This document shows, piece by piece, positions 44,919 through 55,952 of a DNA stretch of 64,000 nucleotides. Origin of the DNA: Lepraria neglecta (Eukaryota; Ascomycota; Lecanoromycetes; Lecanorales; Stereocaulaceae); the NCBI GenBank assembly GCA_033220425.1, contig CM065650.1, positions 2,108,001 to 2,172,000 of the forward strand, written 5' to 3'. The position numbers and the translations under genes are program-made. The notes under the pieces were generated by a model. It made no database searches, was not told where the DNA came from, and was given only the letters and a program-made list of their open reading frames with translations. The first letter of the stretch is position 1, and every line of letters begins with the position of its first letter.

Positions 44919-45507
44919 CCCCGATACCCCCACAAAGCCAACCCCCTAACCCTCCCCACGACCTCAACACCGCCTCCTCCGACTTCTCCCTCCCACATGA
45001 ATCAAGAAATTGGCCCATAGGTCCGCAAAACCGGTATTCGCAGCTCGGAACGCCGATGGTGGAGAGTAGAGGTGGGTGGGGATATGGGTATGGTACGTAT
45101 AGGAGGGGGAGTTGGTTCACGAGAACGCCGGGGGGGAGGTGACAGCCGATTTGTGTGGGGGTTGTGGCGGTATTGTTTTGCGTGGTGAGTGTGATGGTGG
45201 CTGCTGTTGTTGTGGCGAATAGGAGAAGTATTTTTAACCGAGGGAGCTGATATGGGTGGGTTGAGCTGGGTTGGATTTGTGGACTGCAGCCAGGCACCGG
45301 GAGGTGCATTTGGGTGAATGAGATGGATGGCTCGCTTGCGATGGATGACAAAGGGTTGGCTAGGGGCATCAACTCGGGTTAAATGGTCCGATGTACGCTG
45401 GAACAGAGGGTTATGGACCCGTGGATTGAGGAGGATAGCGGCGGGACTTTAGCCGGAAAGAAGAGTGCATCAGACTCATCACTGCTGTATTTTGGTCATG
45501 TATCCGG
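44919..45507. other. Intergenic, composition-biased
   Basis: About 590 bases, C-rich on the plus strand at first, then G-rich. The long minus-strand frame across 45372-44704 mostly mirrors the PPxY gene. A short hydrophobic stretch in it (LKILLLFATTTAATI) is not enough to support a gene. Confidence 0.4.
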
Positions 45508-48500
45508 TCAAGCTGGCGGCACTGTAGCAACGACTGCAGTAAACTCCTCTTGCTCCTGATCTGCAGAGTATGACGGTACATCTTGTAAGAGTGGTCTCTG
45601 GCTTTCAATATCTTCGGCTTCTTCGTCCTTGCCTTGGCTTCTGAGCGTCTCGGTAAGGTAGAAAAACAAGATATCCCAATTTCTGCTATTACCAGTGGTG
45701 CCGTTATTTTTCTCCTCGCCGATATCAAAGAGTTCACGATACAGTTTCTCAGCCTCATCATATCTTTCCAGATTCCGCAGCGCACTTGCAAGAGCACACA
45801 TGGCGTACCTCGTCAACTCGTGATCTTTTCCAAGGCCGTTCGCGCATTGGTCCATCATCAACCGGTAAAGCTCTGCGAACTGGTCATATTTGCTCTTTCA
45901 CTCGAGGCAGACGGCAAAACCCACCGTACAGTCCAATGTTCTATCATCTATGTCCCAATATCTTGCCTTAAGTAGGCTTAATCTATGTCGATGCAGTCCC
46001 TCGGCCTCATTGTTCCTACTCTGGCTCCTGAGCGTCATTACAAAGCTGCTCCAACAGATGATCCCAGTATTCTTCGCCATATTTCTCTTCACCGAAATCA
46101 CACAATTCTTGATACAAGCTCTCAGCTTGACGGTGTTCGCCTCGTTTCTGAAGCGCCCTTGCGAGTCGGAACATAGCGGTCATGGTACGCTCGTGCTCTT
46201 TCCCATGCTCTTTTATGCGTAAGTCTATCAGATATCGACAAATTTCATCAGACTCGTGGTATTCATGCATATTTTCGAGGATTTCAGCCATGGCTTATTT
46301 CGAGTCCAGCGTTTCCAAGTCCGTATCCCCAAAGACTTTCTTCATTAGATCCAAAGCATGTCGACACAGCCCCTTGGGCTCTTGGTAATCTTCTTGCTCC
46401 AAGTGTGCAAGCCCCAGATTGGCCATTACGACCAGAGTATTGGGATCTTCTTCGCTCGAGAATCTTTTTCGCAAGCCTAGTACGGGACTGAAGCATATTG
46501 GTAGCTTCTTCGTAATGCAGTTTTTTGAGTAAGGCAATCGCTAAGGAATCAGGCCCATGAAGCCTCTCCGCTACTGATAATGCGCGTCGATACAAATCCT
46601 CTGCTTTTTGCTTGCACTCGATGTCCTCAAATTTACGTAATACTAGTCCTAGGCTGTTCATAGCCATTACGGTGTCGTCATTGTTTTTACTAAGTACATA
46701 ACATCGAATGTCCAGCGCCCGTTTGTCAAACTTTACTGCCGAATTGTACTCTCCACGACCATAAAGATACATCCCAGTTTCGTGACAAACTTAAGCCAGA
46801 TGAAGGGCATATGTCTCATCGCCACGAGTTATAGGTTTAAGTTCAAGTCCGAGTTTGGAATCGTGGCTAGAACATGGGGTAACAGGGTCGTCCAAGTATC
46901 CTAGTTCTCATACTCGCCATCCAGTGCAACACCAGATAGCAATATTAGAGCCTCTTTTCTCCATTTCTCTGACCCACGACGTCTCTATACCCAGGTTATC
47001 ATTGCAAACTGCACCAATCAATGCATCTGAAAGGGGTTTCCGTCATCGAGTATAGTGATAAGTCGCTACAGTGGGACTGTGGGTTAGTGTGTCTCATGAT
47101 CAGATGCGGTTTCAGCCATGCGCCATGACCATGGGCCATAGCGAGAGATCCGTGCTTCCTGAGAGCACTATTTGTATGAGCATCCCACCAGCAGTTGGCT
47201 CTTCAGTCGAGTGCATCTCTTTCAGAGCCATAGCAGTTCTTTCCCGCCCACCCGCACCCTATACATAGCCTATATATAGCCTATCTACACTCCAGGTCTA
47301 TGCCGCCTATGCATGGGAGTTTTCTAGCGCTGGGGCACCTGTTGTGGCCTTTCTAGGCCTGCTAGCCCTGGCGTTGGACCGCCCAAGCATCTATTTACAT
47401 ATCCACTTGTGCCGGTGTGTATAGCTTCAGGAGTGAGAACACTAACGAGGATTCATCCAGCCGCGCTTTCAAACATGAGACCATCTTCGTACCCGCACCG
47501 GAGCAGATACTCGGGAAGTCCTTGGCGATCGAGTACGCTCATGAGCGACAAGAGCTCCGCAGCCGGGGGGCTCTCCTTATCGATCTGCTCAAACGAGTTC
47601 TGCCAGGTCAAGATCACCGAGTTTGGCACGATTAAGTCTCTACGCAGGTCACTCTTATCGACGAATAGTATGTCTTTGTTCTACCGCAGGATGTCACAGT
47701 ATTTACATATGCTCATTCTCATCCTCTTCACGCTAATGTAGGCAGCAGCCTGCGTGATAGCGAGCGGAAGGAAGTCCAACAGCCTCACAAGGTCGCCTCT
47801 TTCCGTATCATCTGATTGATCCTTAGGTAGCTTCCTTGATAAGAGTAACAGGGCATCTTCTTCATCCATGAATCGTATCTGTATGATGTTCTCGACCACG
47901 TTGGTGAGTCGGAATGCCGCATCTCCGCTTCTGCAGGTAATGAGTATTGAGCCTCCGTTTGAGGTCTGTGGGAGGTGCGTCGCTAAGGGCATGCTGGTGC
48001 CCCTTGTCTCGGATACTCGTGCTGTAAGACCCTGATGAGAAGGAAACAACACTTCCCTATTATCAGCGTTATCAAAGACCAACAGCAAATTGTCGTGAGC
48101 CAGTCCGAAACCAGCTCAAGGGGGTTGGAAGCTGGATTATCCCATCCAGGAAGGCGGTCTCTCCTTACAATGTCCTTGTATGCTTGATCGAACCGTTGGG
48201 CGGAGCCAGCGTGGACCCAAAACACCTTCGCGTTCCCCGGTATGCACCCCTGAATCTGTAGTAAATTTCGATGGCAATTTACGATTTGCTTTCGAGCGCA
48301 TGCAGCATTAGTTGTATGATCGTGATCGACATGTGATAGTGAACACACTAACCCAACGCCGCCAATGCCTATCAAGGCAACTCGGGGTTCGCTTTTGAAC
48401 TTAGCTTCCACCGAGTTGAGTACGTCCTTCCGCCCAACGAAGTTAGTATCTCTGGCAAATGGGACCAAAAAGGGCCTATTCTGTTGCTTGATCCTCGTAT

Positions 48501-49628
48501 CGCCTTCATTTTTATTTATATGGGCTAGGAAGAACTTATCAGTACACCGTTGCCGTCATTAGGTTAGACCTAGCTGACGGTTGCGTACATGACGGTTGGT
48601 CATCTACCGTAATGGTACATAGAACTTGGATGGCCTTCCAAACAGGCCGGTACTTTTGACTGTTTGCCTCACTGAACTTTCAAATGGTCTTATGATTGGC
48701 ACCAGCCACCACTACTGGGGGTTTGTTCGGAAGATTGAGACGCGCTGAGTCTTTGTCGACTATCTATGAACGGTCAGGTTATGTGGTAAAACCTTGAGTC
48801 AGGTCATACTAGGTGCCCATGAAGTCTCTCTGTCTCATAGAATGTTCGGATCTTCATGGGCACAAGTCGCTCAATGCACTGTTGAGAAATATCAACAAAG
48901 GTACGAGAATTCTTCTTCAGAGCTTCCACAAAATTAGTATTAGTGCCGAGACCAATTTGACCACTTTTCAGCAAAGTCGTTGCGAAACTCGCCCAGTAGG
49001 CAAGATCAGCTCCACGGTGTGGCATACCGAAGAAGACGAGACTAGCCAAGAGCGCTCCTGTGGTGATTTCGGAGTCAGCGGCACCCTTTGCGGATGTAAG
49101 ACGATGTTGCGAGACATGTCTAGGGAGTGTAGCCTGATTCATTACTCCCGCAACATGTCGCAGGACTCAGACAGCGTTTCAAATTGGGGAAAAAAGACTC
49201 CGAAATGCACGTACCATAGAATGAGGACCGATCATGGGCAATGATCAAAGCCTTCAATGTAATCAGTCGCCGTGACAAGGAACAATGGTCTCATAACTTG
49301 CCTTCTTCAAATTGATACCACCAAGACTATGGGCGATGAACATTATGGGTCTTTTCGATTCTGACGGAATCAATCTTTCCAAATTCAACGCGTCCAACAG
49401 TATTGTAGCATGATCTTCGATGTCAGCAACACTTTTAGAGAATGCTGTCGACGAGTCGTAGCCGTAGGATATTATGCGGGCGGTGACCTGTAAATGTTCC
49501 GGGGTCAGAAACTCCCTTCCAGTTTCGGGGTTGGGTTCTGAGACAGTTTTCAGGAGTATGGAAGGTGTAAGAACCCCCACTCTTTGAAGAGTTTCGTCAC
49601 TGGAGAACGTCAACATCTTGTAGGTCAT
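45508..49628 (-). pseudogene. Broken NLR-like gene: alpha/beta-hydrolase - NB-ARC - TPR
   Basis: Minus strand. Exons 49628-49302, 49251-49215 and 49057-about 48807 join in frame and encode a lipase-like domain: MFIAHSLGGINLKK (nucleophile elbow GHSxG-type, here AHSLGG), then VFFGMPHRGADLAYW and RTFYETERLHG. Intron 1 has a GC donor (AAG|GCAAGT). After a TGA at 48680-48682 an NB-ARC domain follows: FVGRKDVLNSVE, P-loop GIGGVG + KS (restored by a GTTAGT intron), then TAA at 48279-48281, FWVHAGSAQRF, LLLVFDNADN and SILITCRSGDAAFRLT. TAG at 47681 and TGA at 47453 break the rest. TPR repeats (RALDIRCYVLSKNNDDTVMA, AMNSLGLVLRKFEDI, RALQKRGEHRQAESLYQE) fill 46790-45508, with stops at 46791, 46292 and 45898. 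At least four frame changes also occur. This architecture is a common fungal NLR type. Confidence 0.85.
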
Positions 49629-50149
49629 GCCGATTACGACGTTCGTGTATTTTCATTTTGGGAAATGGCCGTGCTGGTGCTATCTCCAGTGGCTTGTTTT
49701 GCTTTTAGGCAGCGAGGTATACACTGCAAGGCTCCTTGGCTGAAGAAGGCAAACCTCTAACTTAGAGGCCTAAGGGATGAGCTGGCCTCTCTTGGCAAGA
49801 AGTGCGGACTGAGAGGCCACCCATTGCAAGTCAAGCTATAATGAAGCCTGTTTTTCTCCAGGTTTTCTCATTAAGCCTACCCTCGCACAAGAATTAGATA
49901 ATCAATCATCGTTCGAGAAAGCATCTTATCGTAAGAGAAGAATCACCGTACCTTGCATGATGAAAACGCCATGGTTCGAACACGCCCAGCGAGCATACTT
50001 TGCTCAGTGGGCACTGGTGTGGTCATTGCAGCTATTGAGTCCCGGGGTTAGATGGATTTACACCAAAATTGTGGACCCCAAGGATCTTATATTGGATCCC
50101 TCAGCCGTGCCTCTGTCTCTACTTCAACAACACCTTCTGCTTCTTCTGG

Positions 50150-50820
50150 CTTCTTCACTCCTTCAGAAGCCCTAGAACCTATCCTGGTTTACACATGGAA
50201 CGACTTTCTTTCTGCACACATTAGATCTCGACAGAGGCCTTGACTATCTTTTCCATTGCGACAACAGTGTCGACTATGAGCAACTATCAGTAACCTACTG
50301 GGATATCGATCCATACTGTTCGGTTTCTGATGCAAGCTCAACTATTCATCCTCTTTTAACATCGCTTTCCACATCTCCTACGTCCAACATACATCTCGAG
50401 AGCCAGGCATCAACAATCACTCCAGCAGGACACACAAGTTCCGCAGTTGCACCATCACCGTTGGCAGTGAGGACTGTCACTTCTCCCTATTCTCCGTTAG
50501 TCTGCACCCCAACTCAGCCGCAACCTTGGAAAAGATCTTACAGAACCGTTTGCCACCCGTCGACATAGAACCATGCGTACCGAAAGGCCCAACCCACCAC
50601 ATATCACTGCCCAACATGCACGAAGACATTTTTGCATCGTTATAACCTCCAGTATTTTCACGCCCACTAATTGCATTGCTCCAAGTTGTAGGTACTGACT
50701 TTCTCTTCTCAGCAAGCACGAAAAAACTCACCGCCGAGATCTAAAGTGCGAAGTCTTTACATGCACTTCCGGTGACCTTATTGCTAGAAAGATCTCGTTC
50801 AACACTTTTCGAGCTGTCAC
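50150..50820 (+). pseudogene. C2H2 zinc-finger protein remnant
   Basis: One plus-strand frame from about 50190 (LDYLFHCDNSVDYEQLSVTY) through a Ser/Thr/Pro-rich stretch reads on past TAG (50566-50568) into YHCPTCTKTFLHRYNLQYF, which has the CxxC...F...L spacing of a C2H2 finger, then hits TAA (50668-50670). Downstream in another frame KHEKTHRRDLKCEVFTC gives the end of a second finger and the start of a third. CAG to TAG would explain the first stop. A decayed zinc-finger transcription factor is the best reading. The start is not identified. Confidence 0.45.
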
Positions 50821-50900
50821 AAGGATACTATTCAAACCTGAAAGTACTTCTGCCATTATGTGGAATGCGAGTATGCTACCAAAGGATTCCCAAGAAAAGA

Positions 50901-52172
50901 CAACTGCCAGCGACACATTCACAAACAGCACACGAAAGGCCTAGAGGCATCTTTCTGGCTGTGAGTGATCGACTCATCTAAAATCGACCAAATCCACTTA
51001 CTTTTGACCTCAGGACTGAATCGATCGGGGGAAAAGGGATCCTTGAGGGCTCTTTCTCGACCCCCTATGTACTTTTTGGTTGGTAGGGGAGGCCAAGCTT
51101 GTCCTTTTTATCTCAGACTTCCTTAGATTTCCACAATCTGAGTTATTTAACACCCTCTGATCACATCGATCCATCATTATCCTGGGCGTTGTGAACCGCG
51201 CTGGGCTCCAGCCGCTTCTCACTTCCCAGCACATGTATGTCTTCATTGCAGTAGAGCGTGGAGCTTAACGCTAGCACGCAACCTCCATCAGGCCCTCAGC
51301 GCCGCATCCGCAGTCCAAGATCTGACAATGTGTAGTCCGGCGAGTCCTGACAGGCTTTCCATTGCGACTCTGTGGGAGCCATACCAAATGACAGGGCGGG
51401 CATGTTGAGAGAGAGCAAGCTGGCATCAAGAAGCTTCTAATGTCAGTTTTGATCCACTTGTTGACTATGGTCTGGAGGAGCCGGGTTCCCGTTTCTGAAT
51501 ATAATCAAGAAGCTAGAAGAAGTTATGCAGCTTGGAGTGACGGACCGTGGCTATTTGCAATAGACCTAGAAACCACCGATTTCAGTCTATGCAACATCAA
51601 ATGGAGATGGAAGGTCTGTAAGGGAGAGTCAAAAGAGCCAAGATATCAGAATGTGCCCTGGCTTCACCCCTCGGGATTAGGGTAGTGCCGGCTTATCATA
51701 ACGTGTCGCGACCTGGATGTGAGCGAAATCCTATGACAGGAGACTGTGCCCCCTAAGGGGTGAGCTACTGTCTAATTATATATCTATTATAAACTAATAG
51801 GCTTAGTTTTATTTTTTCAATGTTTTAAAATTCAAATTCAAATTCGTTAATTTCTTTTCATTCTTTTAAGATTCTTTTCTTCTCCGTTTATTGTATTTAT
51901 AAGGTAGTATGCTGTATCTCGCTTAAATTCCTGAGCTTAGTCGACGGCATGAGACATGTTTCTCAGATTCAGTAGCCTCGACGACTGCACCCTCTTCTAC
52001 TAGCCATTGCGACCTGCTAGAAAGGCGCAGAAGCCAACCATGCATCGGACTACTGCAGGCCATGCGCCTCGCTCAGCCTTGTTCATTATTTTGCCATTTT
52101 AAAGTTGCGCTTACTCAAGATTCAACTCTCTTCTCATTGCAACAGATCTAAATCCTTCAAATCAAGAAAGCA
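50901..52172. other. Intergenic, with a strongly AT-rich block
   Basis: No gene supported. 51740-51920 switches abruptly to AT-rich sequence following a CCCCTAAGGGG palindrome (near 51750), and looks like repeat-derived or RIP-affected DNA. 52080-52172 is the leader of the next gene. Confidence 0.45.
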
Positions 52173-52996
52173 ATGCGTCATCTCTGCTCGGCAACTTCAA
52201 TCGTCTTACTTCATTATCGAAGTATAGTCGCGGCGCAGGCACCAGATGTCGTTTCCTACAATGAAGTCCCGCTGTACACATCTGCTCCATCGTGCGTAAG
52301 GGCCCAGCTGGGTTACGACTACGGCTACGAGATCATCCAGCAAGGCTGTCCATGGTCAGGGCCAGCGTCCTGCTTCTGCTCAGACGCTACGCATTCCTCA
52401 AGCCGCGTGAAAGAGCTCTCGGCGCGTGTTTCGATCAGTTGCAGCGGTAGCGAAGACGCCGCCTCGGCTGTCGCAGCGTTCAATCAATACTGTTCCTTGA
52501 ATGGTGCTGGGCAGGCGGCGCATTCTTCGTCTTCTTCCTCAGCATCGGTTGAGACACAAGGTGCTCAGGGTAGTCCCAACGTTTAACCCTTTCCTCTCTT
52601 TATCTAATGCTTTCCTCTGTAGGTGCTACCACTGGTGTTGCAGCCAGTTCTATACAAGTATCGAGTACGTTAGCAATAGATACATCAGTAACCAGTACAC
52701 CTCTCTCTTCGCAAGGACGTAGCAGCTTGGCATTTTCACAGGCGACAATCACAAGCAACTCATCGAAGACACCCATCTTAATAGCACCTTCTCGGATGAG
52801 ATCTACCAGCAGCACTACCCCGATTTCGACCTCATCAGTAAACGACCCCCAACCAACATCATCAACAAATCAAGACTCTTTCTGGACGAGAGCCGGTGGA
52901 ATTGGAACAATCGTCGGTGTTATAATCGCTGCTTTGGCGCTTGTGCTCGCCGTGGCAAAGATATGGCTTAAGACAAAACAGCGTAGGAAGAAATAA
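52173..52996 (+). CDS. CFEM-like secreted, membrane-anchored surface protein
   Basis: Two exons, 52173-52569 and 52623-52996, join to 256 aa. The intron is 53 nt, with a pyrimidine-rich acceptor CTCTGTAG. The donor is either GTAGTC at 52570 or GTGCTC at 52561, both in phase. An N-terminal signal peptide (to about residue 22) is followed by a cysteine domain with Cys at about 41, 59, 67, 69, 90 and 107, including a central CFC and the spacing C-x7-CxC of CFEM domains. Two of the usual eight cysteines appear missing. A Ser/Thr-rich stalk follows, then one membrane helix (IGTIVGVIIAALALVLAVAK) and a short basic tail (KTKQRRKK). CFEM proteins act at the cell surface in haem/iron uptake, adhesion or virulence. 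The tail-anchored form suggests a sensor or receptor-like role. Confidence 0.68.
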
Positions 52997-53799
52997 CGTC
53001 AAGAGAAACGTCATAAGGGGGCGGATGGCGGTGTCGATAGTGAGAGCAGCGATGCTGAAACTCTTAAAAGTATCGTGTGGATCAATTAGAGTCGCTCAGA
53101 ACGAAGGATGCAGATCCAGAATAGAAGCCAGGAAAATGACTCCAGATCATATATGAAACCACAATGCTCGCCTTTAAGTGCACCAGTCGCCATGAATCCT
53201 TCTAGCGATCTTGTTCAGTGCCTCTGATACTGTGGTGGCATCCAGTTTCAGTGCGAGATCAATATCGATGAGAACTCGTCATCCTCTTGCTCTGTTAGCT
53301 TCGGGAGAGATGTCGCAATGGAGAATGCCAGCGTTCACCGGACACTCACACCCTGAATTCCGTTGGCGATGGTCGCAGTGCTCAAAATACGCCACAATGC
53401 TGGAGCATGCTTGGAGAGAGGTGTCTCGAGGGCGGTGAGCGATAGCCGCTCTCAAAGACATCTTTAAGGCCGTCTAAGGGGCTGTGCAAGAGAGCGTAGG
53501 AGTGCGATAAAGAGCGGAAGAGTTTCCGCTTCGGTCAGCCCTACACAGCTCAGCAATGAGGCTCTATTTGCGTCTCCGAAATGCTAAGAGCAAGATGTTT
53601 CTTGAGCCTACACTATGCTCCCAGATTAAGAGCTAAGACATGCTCTTACCTTTCACACCAGCTTCGGAGCAGCTGCCCGCGTGCAAGCTTGCTTCACCCG
53701 CTCGATAGCAGGCATAATGTACCATCTGGCCAAATCCATCTACTTTTGGGCGACATCCAAAGAAGGTAGCTAGCTCGTCCTTTCCCCTTCCAGTCCACC
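52997..53799. other. Intergenic, no gene supported
   Basis: About 800 bases. Several GAGAG/CTCTC words around 53420-53560. Contains the leader of the GTPase gene. Confidence 0.45.
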
Positions 53800-54471
53800 A
53801 TGGCAAATCTTCTCACTGACATTTCTTTCTCCACAGAATATTCCATCCTCCTCCTCGGCCTCGACAACGCCGGCAAAACCACTCTCCTCTCCACCATAAA
53901 ATCCCTCTACAACGGTTCCTCCCCTCCAGTGGGTGGGGCCTCCAAACCCACCGTCCCAACCGTCGGCCAAAACGTCGCTACAATCTCTCTTGACGATATG
54001 CACCTCAAGATCTGGGATGTTGGGGGCCAACATGCGCTGAGGAGTATGTGGACGAGCTACTATGAAGTGTGTCATGCGATTGTTTTTGTCGTTGATGGGT
54101 GTGATGTTGGGGATGGGGAGATTGATACGTTAGGGAGACACGACACAGATGGTGGTGAAGGGGCGCCTCAGGGAGGAAGGTTGGAGGAGTGTAGAAGGAC
54201 GCTGGAATCTGTGCTCAGCCATCCGTCGACTGCTTCGATACCGCTGCTTGTACTGGCGAATAAACAAGATCGAGAAGATTGCGTGGAGACTGTTAGGATT
54301 AAGGAGGGGTTGGTTAGGAGGGTATTTGAGGGGGAGAGGGGTGGTGGAGTTAGGGATTCAAGGGTGTTGCCTGTTAGTGCGTTGAAGGGAGAGGGGGTTA
54401 AGGAGGCTGTGGAGTGGATACGGACGAGGGTGAGGTGGAATAGGGAGGGGAGAGGGCCGGTGATGCGGTAG
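53800..54471 (+). CDS. ARF-family small GTPase, Arl3p/ARFRP1-like
   Basis: Single exon, 223 aa. All nucleotide-binding motifs are present: P-loop GLDNAGKTT (residues about 20-28), switch I threonine in TVPTVGQN, switch II WDVGGQHALRSMW, NKQD, and a SALKGEGV guanine-contact segment. The short hydrophobic start (MANLLTDISFSTEYS) lacks the Gly2 needed for N-myristoylation, which is typical of Arl3p/ARFRP1, which is instead N-acetylated. An insert rich in Asp/Gly (residues about 105-125, GDGEIDTLGRHDTDGGEG) is unusual for the family. Arl3p-type GTPases recruit Arl1 to the trans-Golgi. The insert may slightly weaken this assignment. Lacks introns, which is less common here. Confidence 0.82.
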   Translation: MANLLTDISFSTEYSILLLGLDNAGKTTLLSTIKSLYNGSSPPVGGASKPTVPTVGQNVATISLDDMHLKIWDVGGQHALRSMWTSYYEVCHAIVFVVDGCDVGDGEIDTLGRHDTDGGEGAPQGGRLEECRRTLESVLSHPSTASIPLLVLANKQDREDCVETVRIKEGLVRRVFEGERGGGVRDSRVLPVSALKGEGVKEAVEWIRTRVRWNREGRGPVMR

Positions 54472-55082
54472 CGATTTGGTGGGCGGAGCTATGGTGTTAG
54501 AGAAGCGTGGTTGTTGGAGTTTGCTTAAGAGAAGGAATGTCTGGCTGATGTCCTCACATCAAGCTTGCTACAAGAGTTTCAAAAAGATCATGGGATTGGT
54601 GCTGCGCGGAAGATTGATACCCTTTAAAAACTGTGATATAGACTATGGGTTGCAACGCTGCGTATGATAGCTCGAGATTTTGGGGCTGAAGCCCTCAGAA
54701 ATTTTTAGGTTTACAATAGCCGTCTAAGCTGTACTGGCACACAGTAGTGAAAAGCTTCGGTCCGGTCGGACTTCTGGCCTCATGTTTTCCTTGGGCATCA
54801 TATGAATCAAATAGCCATCGTCTCGCTGATACATTTGATGTCCCAAATGCTGCCTCGTAGAGAGAAGATTAAAGACAAAGCCCCCTAGCTCATTCAAAAG
54901 CTCTCTGAGCAAGCCTTGAAATGAGAAAGCTTCAGCTTCACAGTTTTAAGCATGGACAATGACCTGATTAGAGTGCATAGTGATTCAGTTTTCCGTGGGG
55001 TGGGTTTCCTCTCAACGAATGGACTTGGTGATATCAAGGTTGAAGAGTCCCTACACCGTCATTTCTCGGGCGCACAGCACTA
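54472..55082. other. Intergenic, possible decayed minus-strand ORF
   Basis: The minus strand at 54724-54945 encodes FSFQGLLRELLNELGGFVFN, which reads like protein but has no ATG upstream and no recognised family. Otherwise no feature. Confidence 0.35.
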
Positions 55083-55952
55083 TCAGCTTAGAGCTTCCAA
55101 CTCCCCAGCGTGATTCAAGCGGCTAGCGGCAACAGGCGATCCGTGCATTTCGTAAATAGCAGCCTCCGCAGGCATTTCCGAATACCCTGCCTGACTTTTT
55201 GCGAAATTGTCTTCATCTGAATCCTGGCCTCTGTCAACTAGTTGCATGGTCCCTTTTCGCTTACGGCGCCATAAGATTATAGCGGTAATTATTACCAGGC
55301 TCAAAACACCTAGTGTAACACCAACTCCAATACCCGCTTTTGCGCTGTCATTGAGGCCAGGGTTCGGAGTGGACGCTGAGAATGTTACTGCGACTGTCGT
55401 GTGACTGGTTGTGGATGCCGTTGAGGTTGATGAGTATGCACTTAGACTAGGCGTCGGTCCCGAAGCTTGACTCCATGTCACTGGTTGCTGACTAGAGTCG
55501 ACCTCGACGTCAAAACTGACACTAAGCAGGTAAGGAGGCCCCTCTCCGATGTCTCTCGTTCGCGAAAGCTCAAAGTGGCAGCTGAATGGTATTAGCTCGT
55601 AATTGAGAGGCAACAAGACACTGCCAGTCGGAGGGGCTGTTTGGTTGTAGCCTATTGACAATTTCAGCTCTCTGCTCCATTAAGGGAAAGGAAGAAGATG
55701 TGTGGACGTACGTTGTTCTATTTTTCCGGTCGACGAAGTGTTAGTGGTGCACAAAAGATGAAGCCATGGGGAAGCGAAGTTGGAGGTCCATGATGAATTG
55801 AGAGTATCGCGGTAGTTGTATGTGGGACGCGTGGAATTGTCGGGGTAAAGCCATGTCCCATTTGTTGTGGATGGTGGAGCGTTTATGAGTTGGGAGACGA
55901 CAACATGTACTAGGAAAATGAAACATAAAGAATAGTATACGATGGACCTCAT
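55083..55952 (-). CDS. Single-pass membrane protein with signal peptide (stalked surface protein)
   Basis: Minus strand, exons 55952-55712 and 55669-55083, 275 aa after removal of a 42-nt GT-AG intron (GTACGT...CAGAG). An N-terminal signal peptide (MRSIVYYSLCFIFLVHVVVS) precedes an extracellular part with several N-glycosylation sequons (NGT, NST, NSS, NTS, NQT). A Ser/Thr-rich stalk follows, then a glycine-patterned membrane helix (AGIGVGVTLGVLSLVIITAI) and a basic stop (WRRKRKG), ending in a cytosolic tail of about 60 residues. This plan is that of fungal WSC/Mid2-like or unnamed stalked surface proteins. No enzyme motif. It pairs with the CFEM-like protein nearby as a second surface protein. 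Confidence 0.68.

Noticed and set aside
44704-45372. 222-codon minus-strand ORF
   Set aside because: Mostly antisense to the PPxY gene and compositionally biased (Gly/Trp runs). Only a short hydrophobic stretch looks protein-like.
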